In this document: one piece after another, positions 1-11,631 of the stretch | Layout: each line of letters starts with the position of its first letter | Position numbering within the stretch: position 1 is the first letter of the stretch | Origin: Larix kaempferi | Lineage: Eukaryota; Streptophyta; Pinopsida; Pinales; Pinaceae | Direction of reading: 5' to 3' | Length of the DNA stretch: 64,000 nucleotides | Assembly: GCA_027924585.1 (NCBI GenBank) | Contig: BSBM01000825.1 | Coordinates: 3,018,001-3,082,000 of the forward strand | The notes under the pieces: model-generated | The model's database searches: none | Seen by the model: only the letters and a program-made list of their open reading frames with translations | What the model was told of the DNA's origin: nothing | Translations under genes and position numbers: made by a program

Positions 1-357
1 CACATATATATTATGTTGGTGACCTCATTGATGTACTATCACACAGATCCACTCTTGTATTGGTCATGGCTGTGTCATTGTCTTTTCATGGATCTACGCT
101 TGTAGTCTAGTAGCCATGATTTGTCTCCAGTCATTGTTGAGTCAGTATTATCATGGATCTGCAATGTATTGGTCGGCAACCATGCTTTCAGTCAGTTGTT
201 CCGAGCATGGGTATGCCCGCCTCGAGGTCGTTAGACATATTGTCCATATTTGCTTGCAGCTCTTCTCCAAATCTCCTTCAGATATCCTTGCAGACTTATT
301 ATTTGTAAAGTGTTTCGACAATCAGATTCCTTCTGACCTCACACTTTAGGGGGCATC
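1..357 (+). mobile_element. 3' internal end of an LTR retrotransposon
   Basis: No open reading frame of recognisable family is present. The stretch ends in a G-rich tract (ttagggggcatc, 346-357) directly followed by TGTTATACCTC, the arrangement expected of a polypurine tract and the start of a plus-strand 3' LTR. I infer that this is the untranslated tail of an element whose body lies left of the window. The short frame at 116-349 shows no family motif and I do not call it a gene. Confidence 0.4.
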
Positions 358-1397
358 TGTTATACCTCAAATTTCCACACCATGTGTAAGTGAGAATATA
401 CACGTTTCACCACCATGGAAAACATGATGTTTATGCTTCCTAAGGGTGTTAGGACCCCTCATTCTAATGTTGGTACCTTCCCTAGTCACACTTGGAAGAA
501 AATCCAAGAAGCAAGGGGTCGAAACCCACATTAACCACCTCCAAAAATTAAGTCTTCTAGAACTACCGTGCCCTGCATGCATATGGGGGAGCGGTAGTGT
601 CAAACTACCGCGTTCTGCATGCCTGTGGGGGAGCGGTACTACCGCGCTTTGCTTAGTTATAGGGGAGTGGTAGTTTTGGTTTAGGCTTATCCCTTTTATT
701 TTGGATCTTGGATCTCATGGAGATTTTCTTGGGATGAGGTACCCCTTCGAATCCCATCTCACTTTCCCTCCTTGGCATGATTTAGATCTTTGATCCACAT
801 ATTATTCACTTAGATCCATAATATCCTCTTAGTGGTTGGCCTCCCAAATCCTACTTAAAGAGATCCATCCATGAGCTAGGGGGGGTGATCTTGGAAACAC
901 TAAACCTATGATCCTATGAGTCTTGCAAGGGTGATGTTGGAGAGCTTGGAAGGAGGTGCTACTACTTTGGACATCAAGGTATAACATTGTAATCAGCTTC
1001 TTTTGGCTTTCTTATCATTAATATAACTTAGCCTATTCCTCTCATTTTCATGTCTTTAATGATGAATGCATGAAATTGTCTCTATTTATATAGTTAGATC
1101 TTTGTTTATACATATATTGCGTTGGAGAAGATGTTGTGTTTCCTTTGTGAACAAGTTCATAAGTCCATAATCAAAGGCTGGAGCTGTAGCAACTTAGGAG
1201 CAGCAGGACAACCATCAAAGTAAGGTATGCCATCTACCTGCTTTGTATTTCCATAGCTTGTTAGCTGATGTGTGAGCTAGATCTAGGAGGACTATCGTGT
1301 CTATTTGTTTCATCTCTGTCTTGGGTAGGCAACTAGGGGCTTTTTCTAATCACAAGGGGATACATACCTATCCGTAGGGATATTTTCTCACAACACA
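358..1397 (+). repeat. Candidate 3' LTR (about 1.04 kb)
   Basis: The stretch begins TGTTATACCTC next to a polypurine-like tract and can be closed at CTCACAACA (1389-1397), giving TG...CA ends. A second copy and the target-site duplication would lie outside the window, so the right border is a best guess. It carries three GC-rich repeats (574-673) that stand out from the AT-rich surroundings. Confidence 0.4.
574..673. repeat. Triplicated GC-rich motif
   Basis: The motif gcatgc-N-tgggggagcggtag occurs at about 574 and 618, with a shorter third copy (aggggagtggtag) at about 661. Between them lie the inverse pieces ctaccgcg, so CTACCGC/GCGGTAG pairs can fold into short hairpins. It lies inside the candidate LTR. 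Confidence 0.6.
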
Positions 1398-1471
1398 AAT
1401 CTTGTGCTCAACTTCTCAATATCTACATAGGCTCTAGCTGGTATGCAAAACTGAGCTCCTTCATGCCCTGA

Positions 1472-2600
1472 GCTCTAATACCATGTTGACATTTGGTTGA
1501 GCTTTGATCTTTAATTCTTTTAGATGCAGAGACTTGAAGCAATGAGACAATTCAATCCATGAAATTCATACAACCATAACACAAGATATACCTTGGGGAA
1601 AATCCTCAAAATTATGAGAACAAAAACCCCAACAATTATTCTCAGTATAATATAATGGATAGCAGAGAATTCTTTCTTTTACAACATAGCAGATTGATTT
1701 CAGAAGATAAGATATCACCAAATTTCTTGGTGAAGATACATAAGCAATAAAGAAGAGATATCAATCGGATGTGTGCCCAACACAACAATAACAAGCACGA
1801 ACAGTACCCTACACAAAGAGAAGTGCCTTGCCTTCAATGGAGAAGAGAATTCGCTTCACACTAGATTCAACAATATTGTATATCATATTTATACATTTTT
1901 CTCTTCTATTTTTAACTTCTAACTTTAGGATAAACTCGCCCTCAAACTAGATGTATTAATCTTGCATGGAGTGGTGCGCCCCACTTATCATGCAGTGCTT
2001 CATCTCACTGAGTTGTCACTTAGGATGAACTCATCTCTTAACTGAAATATTTCCCACTTAGTTAGGTGGATAACTTAAGTGTCGACATGCAAGTGTCACA
2101 ACTCATGTGTCATCTTTTAGTTTAACATAAGTGTCGTCATGCAATAACACTCAGTTAACTAGATCTTCTTTGTTGTCACTTAGTTAACTCTCTTTAATTG
2201 AAGTGTCATCTTTTAGATTAACTAAAGTGAAAATACTTTAGTTAACTAGTCCCTTTTATTTGACACTTAGTTAACTGAAATCATGTCGATTGATTTACTT
2301 GAAGTGACCACTGTGAGTTCTTTAGTTAACTTAGACATATCTTTAACTGAAGCATTGATACTTAACTGAAGCTTTATAACTGAATCTTTGATAGTTCGAG
2401 TTCTCGTTATCTCTATGCTTTATCTTTTATTTCTTTATCTATTACTGCATGGTCAATATGTGCTAACTTTAATTATCCATCACATTACATTATACTAAGA
2501 AGAATTATCGTATGTTGTGATCATATCATATTATTCCGGACCAAATGATCATATGATAAATTAATTCACTTTAGAGGTGATAAATCTCTAAAGGAGACTT
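1472..2600 (-). repeat. Candidate minus-strand LTR with adjacent primer-binding site
   Basis: On the minus strand, positions 1483-1472 read TGGTATTAGAGC, one base from the initiator-Met primer-binding site TGGTATCAGAGC. It abuts a TG at 1484, the same geometry as the intact copia element at 38719-38731. Sequence from 1484 shares the style of that LTR (a cttggggaaaatcc segment, AT-rich body). The far border is not visible; 2600 is nominal. About 2040-2390 holds degenerate repeats built on cacttagttaact. Confidence 0.3.
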
Positions 2601-2983
2601 AATAGAAATATGGTGATCATGGTTAATAATATATCACATAACATTAAATGCTTTTAACAAGTAAAGCATGACCTTTATATGGAAGGTCCACCTCTATACT
2701 GGAGGTCTATCTCATGGATACCTTTATACGGAAGGTTCACATGATAATCATGACTTGATACACACAAGTTCAGAGCCTTGTCCAACAAGACTTTACAACA
2801 TCATTACTTTGATCAATTACCTCTATACAGAAGGAATAACCTTTACACAGAAGGCAATCAAAGTGCTCACATCTATACGGGAGGATCAATCTTGACTACA
2901 CAAGATTGGTTTGGAGAATATATATTGATGTTGTATATTTAACATTGTGTTTATTAGACAATGGCTTCTCCAATCCGTTCTGG

Positions 2984-3420
2984 TAAATACCTCTAAGGAG
3001 GTCACATGGATTCCCCCCTGATCAAAACTGGAGACAGATTCCACTCTTAGACTTGTTTCAAATACAGTGAGGGAAACCATGGATGTATTTCCAATACTGG
3101 ACTGGCCTATGCAATAAAATATCTACCATTGATGATGGGGATCACTTCTCTCTATTGAATGGTCGATGGATTCTTGAATCCATACTAGTAAATACCTCAA
3201 AGGAGGTCTCCACGAATTCCCATCTGATCAAAACTAGAGATGTCTTTCAAATACAATGAGGGAAACCATGGACATCATTCCAATATTGGAATGGGAATTT
3301 GCAATAACATCTCTATCATTGATGATGGGAATCACTGCTCTCTATTGAATGGTCAATGGATTCTCGAATCTATAATAGTAAATACCTTGAAGGAGGTCGT
3401 CGTTGATTCCCATCTAATCA
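2984..3420. repeat. Tandem repeat, about 200-bp unit, 2.3 copies
   Basis: The segment starting taaatacctc-aaggaggtc recurs at 2984, 3189 and 3379 (spacing 205 and 190). Each copy is followed by ttcccatctgatcaaaactag, then gagggaaaccatgga and attgatgatggg. Copies differ by scattered substitutions. Shorter relatives (tatacggaaggt) precede it from 2670. It resembles the minisatellite-rich 3' region of copia elements, but no attachment to a particular element can be shown. Confidence 0.65.
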
Positions 3421-5560
3421 ACTCAATAGTCTATGCAAAAGAAAAGGTCCCAGACCTCTTATGGTGGTTGCCCATCCATCCAATAACAATGCAATCTATT
3501 TATGTAAAACAATATATAAAATAAAGGGGTATCTCCCTACCATAAATGTAATCGATTTCTATAGAAACAAATGAATAAGTGGACAATTCAATAGATACCA
3601 ACCAGGGTAAGAATCCCAACATGGGACTTTTCTATGCCTTCAATTAAAATTATAAGAAAGGATATCAATGCATGTGATATTTTTTTACCGTTGGGGAAAG
3701 CTTCGTGTATATGTTGTACTCTCTAGTGGAAAGGTTATAAGTAGTGAGGTTGCATTCATCCATAAAACTTGCCCTGACTGGATAGTGCAAAATCCATTGC
3801 TCCTTGTTGAAAAACTTGAGATCTAAGTGGAAAGGTTGTAAAGGACCATTGCAACTCAAGTAAATACCAATGCAATGTCTACTTGTAGAAACCTTAGGGC
3901 CAAAGATCTGTGCTAAATCTAAGGAAACTAAATTGTACACTGGGAATGAATTGACAAACAATATGTACCAAAGTATATTATTGAGTAATTCGAAAAAAGA
4001 ACTATAAGCTTAAAGAAACCCCAAATAAAAGGATCATTATTCAAACATAACCGACATATGACAACAATTCTGCAAAGGTTTCCAAAGCACCGGAATCGGA
4101 ATGTCAAATTCTTATAAAAGTCCATGATAGAGTTACAATGGTTCATCTCACATAATAGTACATAAATACATGTCTACAGAAAATCCACAGTAGTAAAGAA
4201 AGGGTGGCATTGCAGTTCGTAACCAAGCATTGCTTGGATGTGTACACATGTAAGAAGAATAATTGTATCAGTGCATACTCTAGCAGGGAACCAGTTGGGG
4301 TCTTCTATCTAATACATTTAAACCACCTAGGGTTTTTATAATTTCCAAACATAATGACAATAGGTTGAATAACTTGTCCTTAAAAATAAAAGAGAATCTA
4401 CTAATCATAGAAACCCTTATTCATGGAATCTCTCTGTGGACCAAAAAACAACATATAATAATGTGCACCTGGAATCAGAGACCCCACCGTTTTGTATTAA
4501 GTGACTAGAGTTGCAAGAGGGAGTCACCATGTAGAAAATGATGCCACCATTAATAAATGTACCAAAGGGTTGAGGTGTAACTAGAATTGTGAATAAGAAA
4601 TATGTAAAATTTACCAATGGAAATACATGCTAAAGAAGTTCGAGTTGACCAAATGAAGTAGAAGGAACTGTTCATTTCCTTTTAGATCCAGTACTAAAAG
4701 TGAAGGGGGGGTTCACAATGCCATGGAATTTTTCCTCCCTTTCTATCAAACCCTTGCAAGAAGCAAATAAAACCACCCTCTATTTAAAACCAATGCAAGT
4801 AAAGGAATGATACAAATTCCTATAGCTACAAGTTCTAAGGGTTTGGAAAATAGAAGGTGTATCCAAGCTCGATAAGGGAAGAGCTTCATGGGAAAATAAA
4901 ATGCAAAGCATGCCATACGGGCTCCTACAACAGACAACCAACCACCAATCAATTCCATGGAAGATTAATGAAATATATATGTAAAAAATGCAATCATGTA
5001 AACAAGGACAACTTATCCATGATAGATTGGAATCCATGCTAGCTATGATAGCCTCCATAGCTGGAACGACAAGAGGAAATCATATGAAACAACCATCATA
5101 GGAGATAACTGGTATTGAATGCAAGGAAACATCATACCAACATTACATATCAAGTTACTCAATCGTTGGACAAAGCTTGAATGCACGGGACAACCAGTTG
5201 TAGGGTTCACAAAAGTTCCTCATCGTGCTTTGAGTTGGGCCATGTGAAGGAGGTATGGATTGCTTCCATGAATGATAAGGGACAGTGTAGATTTCAATGT
5301 CCACTAACCTGCCTTCAATGCAGGCTAAATGGAGTAAAGGGTCATCGATAATATCAATTAACATAGGGATCAATGACATAGCCTACCTTCGAGTGGTTTA
5401 GGAAGAACAAAGATAATGCCATTTTTTCAATTATTTTCGATCCCAAACTCTTTTCTAATTTATCCATTTTTCCCTGTCATTATGTTTTTCCACTTTTGTC
5501 TTCTTTTTATTTAGTTTGCCTTTCTTTATTATACTTTTTTTGTTATTTATATTCTTATTA
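3421..5560. other. No recognisable gene
   Basis: Only short frames without family motifs occur on both strands (for example minus frames at 3665-3961 and 5155-5379). They show no conserved residues I can name and no splice-site pattern. The composition is ordinary AT-rich intergenic DNA. Confidence 0.5.
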
Positions 5561-5820
5561 TTTTAAATTTGTTAATATGTAATATTAATATATTACATAT
5601 AAACTATATAACATATATAATAACTATATAATATATTAATATATTAAATATATATAATAACTACATATAATATATTAATATTCTAACTATATATATATAA
5701 TAACTATACTATATTAATAATATAATATATTAACATTAATATTACATATTATATGTTAACTATATGTTATTAATCTATATACCATATATTAACACACAGA
5801 CACACACACATATATATATA
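5561..5820. repeat. AT-rich low-complexity tract
   Basis: This stretch is almost entirely A and T, dominated by tataata and attaatata words, and closes with a short CA-rich and TA microsatellite (5794-5820). It has no coding potential and is a plausible replication-slippage or matrix-attachment-like tract. Confidence 0.75.
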
Positions 5821-5976
5821 TCAAGGCTTCAAGTTCTAAGTAGTCTAGCTATTTCACCGAGAGTACCGAGGTATAGTCAAGTAGATGGAGCAGGCTAAAT
5901 ATCATGAAGCATTCTTCCCTTTCTGGTAAGTTATTTGATGAAATCTGAAAATGGATAATTACAATTATGAATCCAT

Positions 5977-6040
5977 CTGCAACATTAAAATTTATGAATT
6001 GTAAATAAAATTTACATATTCGTAAATTTTAATGTTGCAG
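5977..6040. repeat. Near-perfect 64-nt hairpin
   Basis: The left arm starts ctgcaacattaaaattta and the right arm is its near-exact reverse complement, ending taaattttaatgttgcag. About 28 of 31 arm bases pair around a 2-4 nt loop. A second, weaker hairpin with arms near aaattgtaaa and tttacaattt follows at 6057-6104. Both lie just left of the CACTA-type terminus at 6106. Confidence 0.65.
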
Positions 6041-6304
6041 ATTGATTCAGAGACCCCCTTAAAATTTACGAAATTGTAAAATAAAATTTACAATTTTGTA
6101 AGTTTCACTAGTAGAAAAAGTGAGATGTGATTTTAAAAACGATTAAAAATTGCATATAAATGACTAAGTTTAGTCACGTGACTATTAATCATTTATTGTC
6201 AATCACTTATAATGCGACTAAATACATGACTAAAACAATTTAGTCATTTATTGGTTGTTCTGATTGGTCAATTTGGTAGTATTTTAGTAGTTGTTTGAGT
6301 CATC

Positions 6305-6475
6305 GATTGTTGTTAACTGGTCATTTATTTAGTTGTTGATTGATGTTACTGTTAATTGGTCATTTATTTAGTCATTGATTGTTATTAACTGGTCATTTAA
6401 TTAGTCATTGATTGTTGTTAACGAGTCATTTATTTACTCATTGATTGCTATTAAGTGGTCATTTAATTAGTCATG
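6305..6475. repeat. Tandem repeat, 33-36 bp unit, about 5 copies
   Basis: The unit attgattgttgttaactggt followed by catttatttagtc recurs five times with small changes, each ending in ttagtc or tagttg. It lies inside the CACTA-like element and probably represents amplified subterminal repeats. Confidence 0.7.
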
Positions 6476-6582
6476 ATAGTCATTTATTGACGTGAACAAG
6501 TAGTATATTTAGTCATTTTAATATTTAATTGTCATCAAATGGTAGTATATTATTCATTTTTATCCATTGATTTCTATAGATA

Positions 6583-6651
6583 GGGAATGGAGGAACCGAA
6601 CCACCAACCTCCTGCATGTAAGGTAGGTGCTCTTCCATGGAGCTAGTACCC
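6583..6651 (-). pseudogene. tRNA-Val(UAC)-like relic
   Basis: The minus strand folds as a partial tRNA cloverleaf. It has a D-arm like AGCTCCATGGAAGAGC and an anticodon arm CCTAC-CTTACAT-GCAGG, whose loop gives anticodon TAC. The T-arm contains GGTTCGGTTCC, a good B box. The acceptor stem pairs poorly beyond the first three G-C pairs and no CCA follows. It could be a tRNA pseudogene or the head of a tRNA-derived SINE. It sits inside the CACTA-like element. Confidence 0.5.
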
Positions 6652-6699
6652 TTTAAGAATTGGGTAGAGGAGCTACTTTGGATTTTTTATTAGTGAACA

Positions 6700-8220
6700 C
6701 TACTATATATTTAATATTCATACTCATATTAATTCTGCGGGTAAAGAACATAGAAGGGATATAGCTCAGTACATGTTCATGTAAGAAAAACAGGAAAATC
6801 AAACTTCAAAGAATGAATACAATAGACAAGGTCATATGGAATCAAAATTGTGCTTTATCTCTTTTTGCTTCTAATCCATTAAAATGATAAAAATATTTAA
6901 ATGTCATTTTGTGTAAAATTGTCCCAAAGAGTGTAATTCCTTGTCCCATCAATATCAATATCAACCTCTTTTATTTTAAAAAAACTTAAAAAAATAACAG
7001 TTTATATTGTTGGAGCAAAATATATGGCTAAAAATGAATTTACAACGTTGCCATTTACTAGATTACCAACGTATTTGTTGATCCTATTGTGAGTAGCTAC
7101 ATACACAGGGTTATGCATGCCAAGCATTCAATTATTCACAACTCACCAAATTTGCAAAGGATACATTAGAAAACCTCAAAAAATGTCGAAACAATAATTT
7201 AAGTCAATTTAAAGATTCCTCATTTGATCTATAAAATTTCATACTTTCTCAATAACCAATTGAACCCATTTGATGATTTCTTCTAATTCATAGACTTTCC
7301 TAATAACTCGTTAGCACTGTGCCCCATACAATAAGTACCTCTATACAATTTGTTATTGTATGGCATATACTATTGAAATATTGACTTTTTGCAATATCCC
7401 CTTGGTGGAGATGGATAATGGTTGCAATTTGATAACACAATAAGCCATGTAAATGGAGTGAACCAAGGTTTGGAATCCCAAAATACATGTAAGAGAATTT
7501 AGAATATTAGATTTAGCTTTTAGCCAACATCAAATCTGCTAGCTTACCATTTCATCCACCATTGGGGAGCATTTTTATTTTCAATTTTGATGAATTATTC
7601 TGCATGCTTTTGCTTGTGATTTCAGTTATTACAAGACAGGCGACTAGTCATGTACATAAACATTCCATTGTTGTATTATATCTATTCTTTTCCTAAGCCA
7701 GTGATTTAGATATTTCCTTGATATCCTCAATCTCTCGATGGTTGGAGGCCTTTGTAGAGAAATTTGAGAAATTTCAAATCTACTGCCATTTTTTCTATCC
7801 ATGGTGAGGTCTTCATGAGTTGAAATCCTATCACTAGTTATGCAGTAATCATTGATTTGGTTCAGTAGTCCATCATTAAATGTCATGTATATTTTTTATA
7901 CAAGGTTGTTTTTATTACCATATAGAACCGAAAGGCCCAACTCATCTTGAAGGTCTTCAATAATGGAATTAGATAGTGAGCCCTGCTTGTCATTATATTT
8001 CTCATTTCCAATAATGATTACAAGTTAATCTTTAATCATATATTTTTCACATTCGAATACACTAAAATTAATTTTTCATTCTGATATATATTTGTAAATA
8101 CAAAAAAGGAGATGGTATTCACTAAGTTACTAACAATAATATGCCATAAGAGGATGAGGGTGAGTGCAAGAGTTGACAAATTATCCAATACCATATGCAT
8201 GTTCCTAGAAGTGTCAAATA
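6700..8220. other. No recognisable gene
   Basis: AT-rich sequence with short frames only (7300-7488 and 7644-7886 minus). No domain motif, LTR end or repeat structure was recognised. Confidence 0.5.
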
Positions 8221-9118
8221 TCCCATACATAGCTAACCCTTCTTGCACAACCTCAAGTTTTGTTGTGTAATATGATGAAAGAAAGTAGCTACACATATCG
8301 ATTGGATTTCCAATTTTCCATTTGGTGAAATGGATAAGAAAGGGTGAGTTTCCTTTCGGTGAAATGGATTTGCAATTTGTGTGCTTGTTATTTAATTGAA
8401 TTGTCATTTGGGGATTGCAACATTTCTTATGGAATGCTTGTATCCTTGTATGTGTTTAGAATTTTCTTTAGTCTTTCCAAACAATATTTTTCCTTGTGGT
8501 ATTACTTACCATTATTTTCTTCTAATCCTACCATGGTGATTCTTTTGCCCAATTCACTAGTATCTGTGTTTGAGAATAAGCTTTTTCTTTTCCTTGACTA
8601 ATACCTAGATAGATTTGGCTATTGGATTTATGATGAGGATCAATATTTTAATTTACAATTATGATATACTCTATACAAAATTCACTCTCTAAGAGAAGAT
8701 ATCCCATCTATGATCAGGTGTTCTTGGCCATTGTCCATGCCAAAAATTATTGGAAACACTAACTCAAATGCAATGAGTTTGAAGTGATTGTAGACCACAA
8801 GCCTTTCTTATCCATTTCATTGAATGGAAAATTGGAAATCCATTCAAAAATATCTTGTTTGGCAAGGAAAAAAAAAAGTCTAAGCACATAAAAGCCTACA
8901 AGCATTCCATAAGAAATACTACAATCCCCAAATGACAATACAAATAAATAATAAGCACACAAATTGCAAATCCATTTCACCGAATGGAAACTCACCCTTT
9001 CTTATCTATTTCACTGAATGGAAAATTGGAAATCCAATAGATATGTGTAGTTGCTTCCTTTCAGCATATTACACAACAAAACTTGAGGCCGTGCAAGAAG
9101 GGTTAGCTAAGTATGGGA
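8221..9118. repeat. Inverted repeat, arms about 255 bp
   Basis: The left arm (about 8221-8480) is the reverse complement of the right arm (about 8866-9118). For example tcccatacatagctaaccct near 8221 matches the complement of agggttagctaagtatggga at 9099-9118. The paired arms explain the near-identical short frames seen on opposite strands here. The ~385-bp spacer contains a Ty3 RNase H relic and a third partial copy of the arm around 8808-8845. Confidence 0.7.
8707..8817 (+). pseudogene. Ty3 RNase H fragment (relic)
   Basis: Reading from 8710 gives YDQVFLAIVHAKNYWKH, a stop (TAA), then LKCNEFEVIVDHKPF. This matches the RNase H block of Ty3/gypsy polyproteins, where E..A.V.AL..WR.YL.G..F.V.TDHK.L is typical. 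The glutamate equivalent is lost, the VDHKP aspartate is retained, and one stop interrupts it. It is only ~37 codons long and lies in the spacer of the inverted repeat. Confidence 0.5.
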
Positions 9119-9129
9119 CATGCCAAGAT

Positions 9130-10152
9130 GATCTAAATACATGTTCCAATAATTGAAACGATTGTCAAAGTCTCTCAAGGAACTGTGATTTATCATTTGA
9201 AAAGATTGAATTATGTAATTTATGGTAGCTTCATGACAAAGCATTACCAAAAACTAATTAAGGGCAGATTAGCTTACCATAAACTAAATACAAAAGAATT
9301 GGTGACAAGTTTGTGGCCACCGTTATAAACTCCACCTAATTTACCCACCCAGGCTTTTGACCCAGGCCCATCATATGAGGGATCCAATATATTTTCCACA
9401 AGGTGCATATCCACACATAATCATCAACAAAAGAGATATTAATAAGGTTACTACTATAGCTAGCAAAAATCTCTAAACATTTTAGTGAAAACAAAGGCCT
9501 TCTAATTTTTGTACTTGCACCAAGATTGTAAATATGGTGTAACAACGTCCAAAAATTTTGGTCTCGTTCCTAGTATAAATTCGTTGAACCAATTAGCATA
9601 AAAAAATCCATTAGGTGAAATAAGGAGTGGTTTAGCTTCATGATTTTGTAAACCTTTTTCAGAATCCCATGAAGCTCAATTACATTAGCTGCATTTTGCT
9701 TGGTGGGTATTACATTAAAAATTATACAATAACATACATTTTTAAGAGCTTAGATTGATATGTAAAGTTTACTAAAATAGATGCTCTAATACAAACATGG
9801 AGAATATGTAATAAACAAATTGATAGAAAACATTAAATATTTATATATCTATATATAAATAAATAGCATCTACATAAAAATAAAAGAGTAGTTTAAGAAG
9901 TGTATTAATCATGTGAGAACAAAACAATCTAGTTTAGCACAACTAGCCTCTGGCATCATGCAAGCCCAATCTCCAAAGGAAGCTTCAATTTTTAAATTTA
10001 AGAAAAGATAATGCATGTACACAAAACATCTTTTTATTGGATTAATTATAGCTTGTGCAAGCTATAACATGGAATCAAAGATTTATTTTAGCCTTGGAAA
10101 TCTATAACAAAATCCCTAAGGCAACTCTACTTTTGAATCCTCAAAAAGCTAG
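9130..10152. other. No recognisable gene
   Basis: AT-rich DNA without a supported frame, repeat border or RNA gene. The minus frame at 9336-9545 has no family motif. Confidence 0.45.
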
Positions 10153-10236
10153 CATTTGTCACCTCATTAATTTAAATGAAACAAACAAAACAGTATCATT
10201 TGTCACCTCATTAATTTAAATGCAAAAAACAAAACG
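10153..10236. repeat. 44-bp direct tandem duplication
   Basis: catttgtcacctcattaatt followed by taaatg and an A-rich tail begins at 10153 and again at 10197. The two copies are nearly identical, which suggests a recent slippage or filler duplication. Confidence 0.75.
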
Positions 10237-10420
10237 CTTGATGTACATTTCCAATTACTTGTTCTCATCATAGTTTGTAAATATTAAAGTGCTTGTGTTT
10301 GATTTAAACTTCTAGTCACATTTTCTCTTTTATAATAATTTTTCCTTGGTGTAGTGTTTTTCCTTTAGCTTGTCCAACTAGACTTGTAAATCCCATTTAG
10401 GAATCAAAGTAATTCCTTTA

Positions 10421-11575
10421 TGTTGGGCACAGCCCAAGTAAAGGAAGTTTTGAACGCAAAGTACAGTTAGGCGAGGCCTAACATTGACCAATTTTGGGAG
10501 ATAAACGACTCTGCAAATCCGGGGAAGAGGGTATGGAGCGAAGTGCAGTCGAGGAGAAAGGACATGTTCCCTTAGTAAAGATGAAGTACTGAGGACAACC
10601 AGAAGTGGTTGAAGCAGTTAAAGGCCGAGTGGCAACCTGAATGCTACAGGGGAAGAAAGTAAAGAAGCGGAATGGTGTAAAGGACACAACACTGCAGAAT
10701 TCAGAACTGCGCTGTCAGAAAAAGCATCAAAGTCAGAAGAAGCGGCATTGAAGGGACAACAAAGTTAAAGCTTAGCGTGGTCTACAGGAGAAACACACGG
10801 GGTTTTTGGGTTATGGGTACTATGGGGGTTGGCCCATAGTTATTGTAATATGTGACCTTCGGGCACATCTATATATAAGGGTATTTTTGTATAAGGAAGG
10901 GTTGGTCGGGTTAGATATTGTTGATGATTGGTTGGTTGGAACCAAGACAGAGAAACGAGAGAACATACTCTATATCTGAGTGCGTAGAGATCTGATTGTA
11001 GAGAAGAGTCTGCAACTGAGTGCGCAGACTGGAATTGTTACCCTTCCAAGTAATATAAGAACAGTTCATGTGGATGTAGCTCTCGCCTAGGGGTGAACCA
11101 AGTAAATCATGTGTTATGTGTATGAGTTTATGACATATTTTGTATACAAGTTATGATGTGTTTATGTATTTTCTTTCATATGTATTTGAATGGTAATCAT
11201 ATGTTAAGTAAATGGAATACAAGTGCATGAACGTTGCGAAGTAACACATCATATAATGAATGTGTAGTTATGAAGAGTAAAGACATCAGTGATTTAGCAT
11301 AGTTCTGTAGACTGTTGATAACTGTAAAGTGTGAATTCATCTATTTATATTGTCTTGTTAGTATATGATAAGGAACGTATTATAGATTGATCACCACATC
11401 AGCACATCACCACGGCTGCAGAAACCTGATTCTGTAACCCCCCATCTTCGCTTTGGTTGAGACTTCAGCCTGGTTACAGGTTGATACCGAAAGGGCCAAT
11501 GAAAGGGGTTTTGTTGTTGCTGCGATAAACTTCACTGAACCCGGGTCAACCCAAGCAGACCAACAAATGGTTATG
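10421..11575 (+). repeat. 5' LTR of element A
   Basis: Begins TGTTGGGCACAGCCC and ends GACCAACA. It is alignable throughout with 21350-22499. TATA box TATATATAAGG at 10871-10881. The internal region starts aATGGTTATGTCACTGAC at 11576; a TGG at +3 is the expected place of a primer-binding site, but I cannot match it to a known tRNA. Confidence 0.92.
10871..10881 (+). promoter_or_regulatory. LTR TATA box of element A
   Basis: TATATATAAGG lies about 450 bp into the LTR; the same word recurs in the 3' LTR near 21799. This placement is usual for the U3/R junction. Confidence 0.6.
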
Positions 11576-11631
11576 TCACTGACTTTGGACTGTTATATCG
11601 GTGATGTGTTATGTTGATGTGGAATCCATAG

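Larger units (their letters stand above)
6106..6695. mobile_element. CACTA-like non-autonomous element (MITE)
   Basis: The left end reads CACTAGTAGAAAAAG, the terminal inverted repeat style of plant CACTA (En/Spm) transposons. The right end at 6683-6695 reads tttttattagtg, an imperfect inverse. The interior is rich in gactaaa / tttagtc words in both orientations, like CACTA subterminal repeats. No transposase is present. The flanking triplets (ttt and aac) do not match, so the right end or target duplication is uncertain. Confidence 0.5.

Noticed and set aside
3665-5379. Cluster of minus frames as an eroded DNA-transposon transposase
   Set aside because: No DDE or zinc-finger block could be aligned in any frame.
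8344-9156. Similar short proteins on opposite strands taken as duplicated genes
   Set aside because: They arise from the arms of a DNA inverted repeat read in opposite directions.
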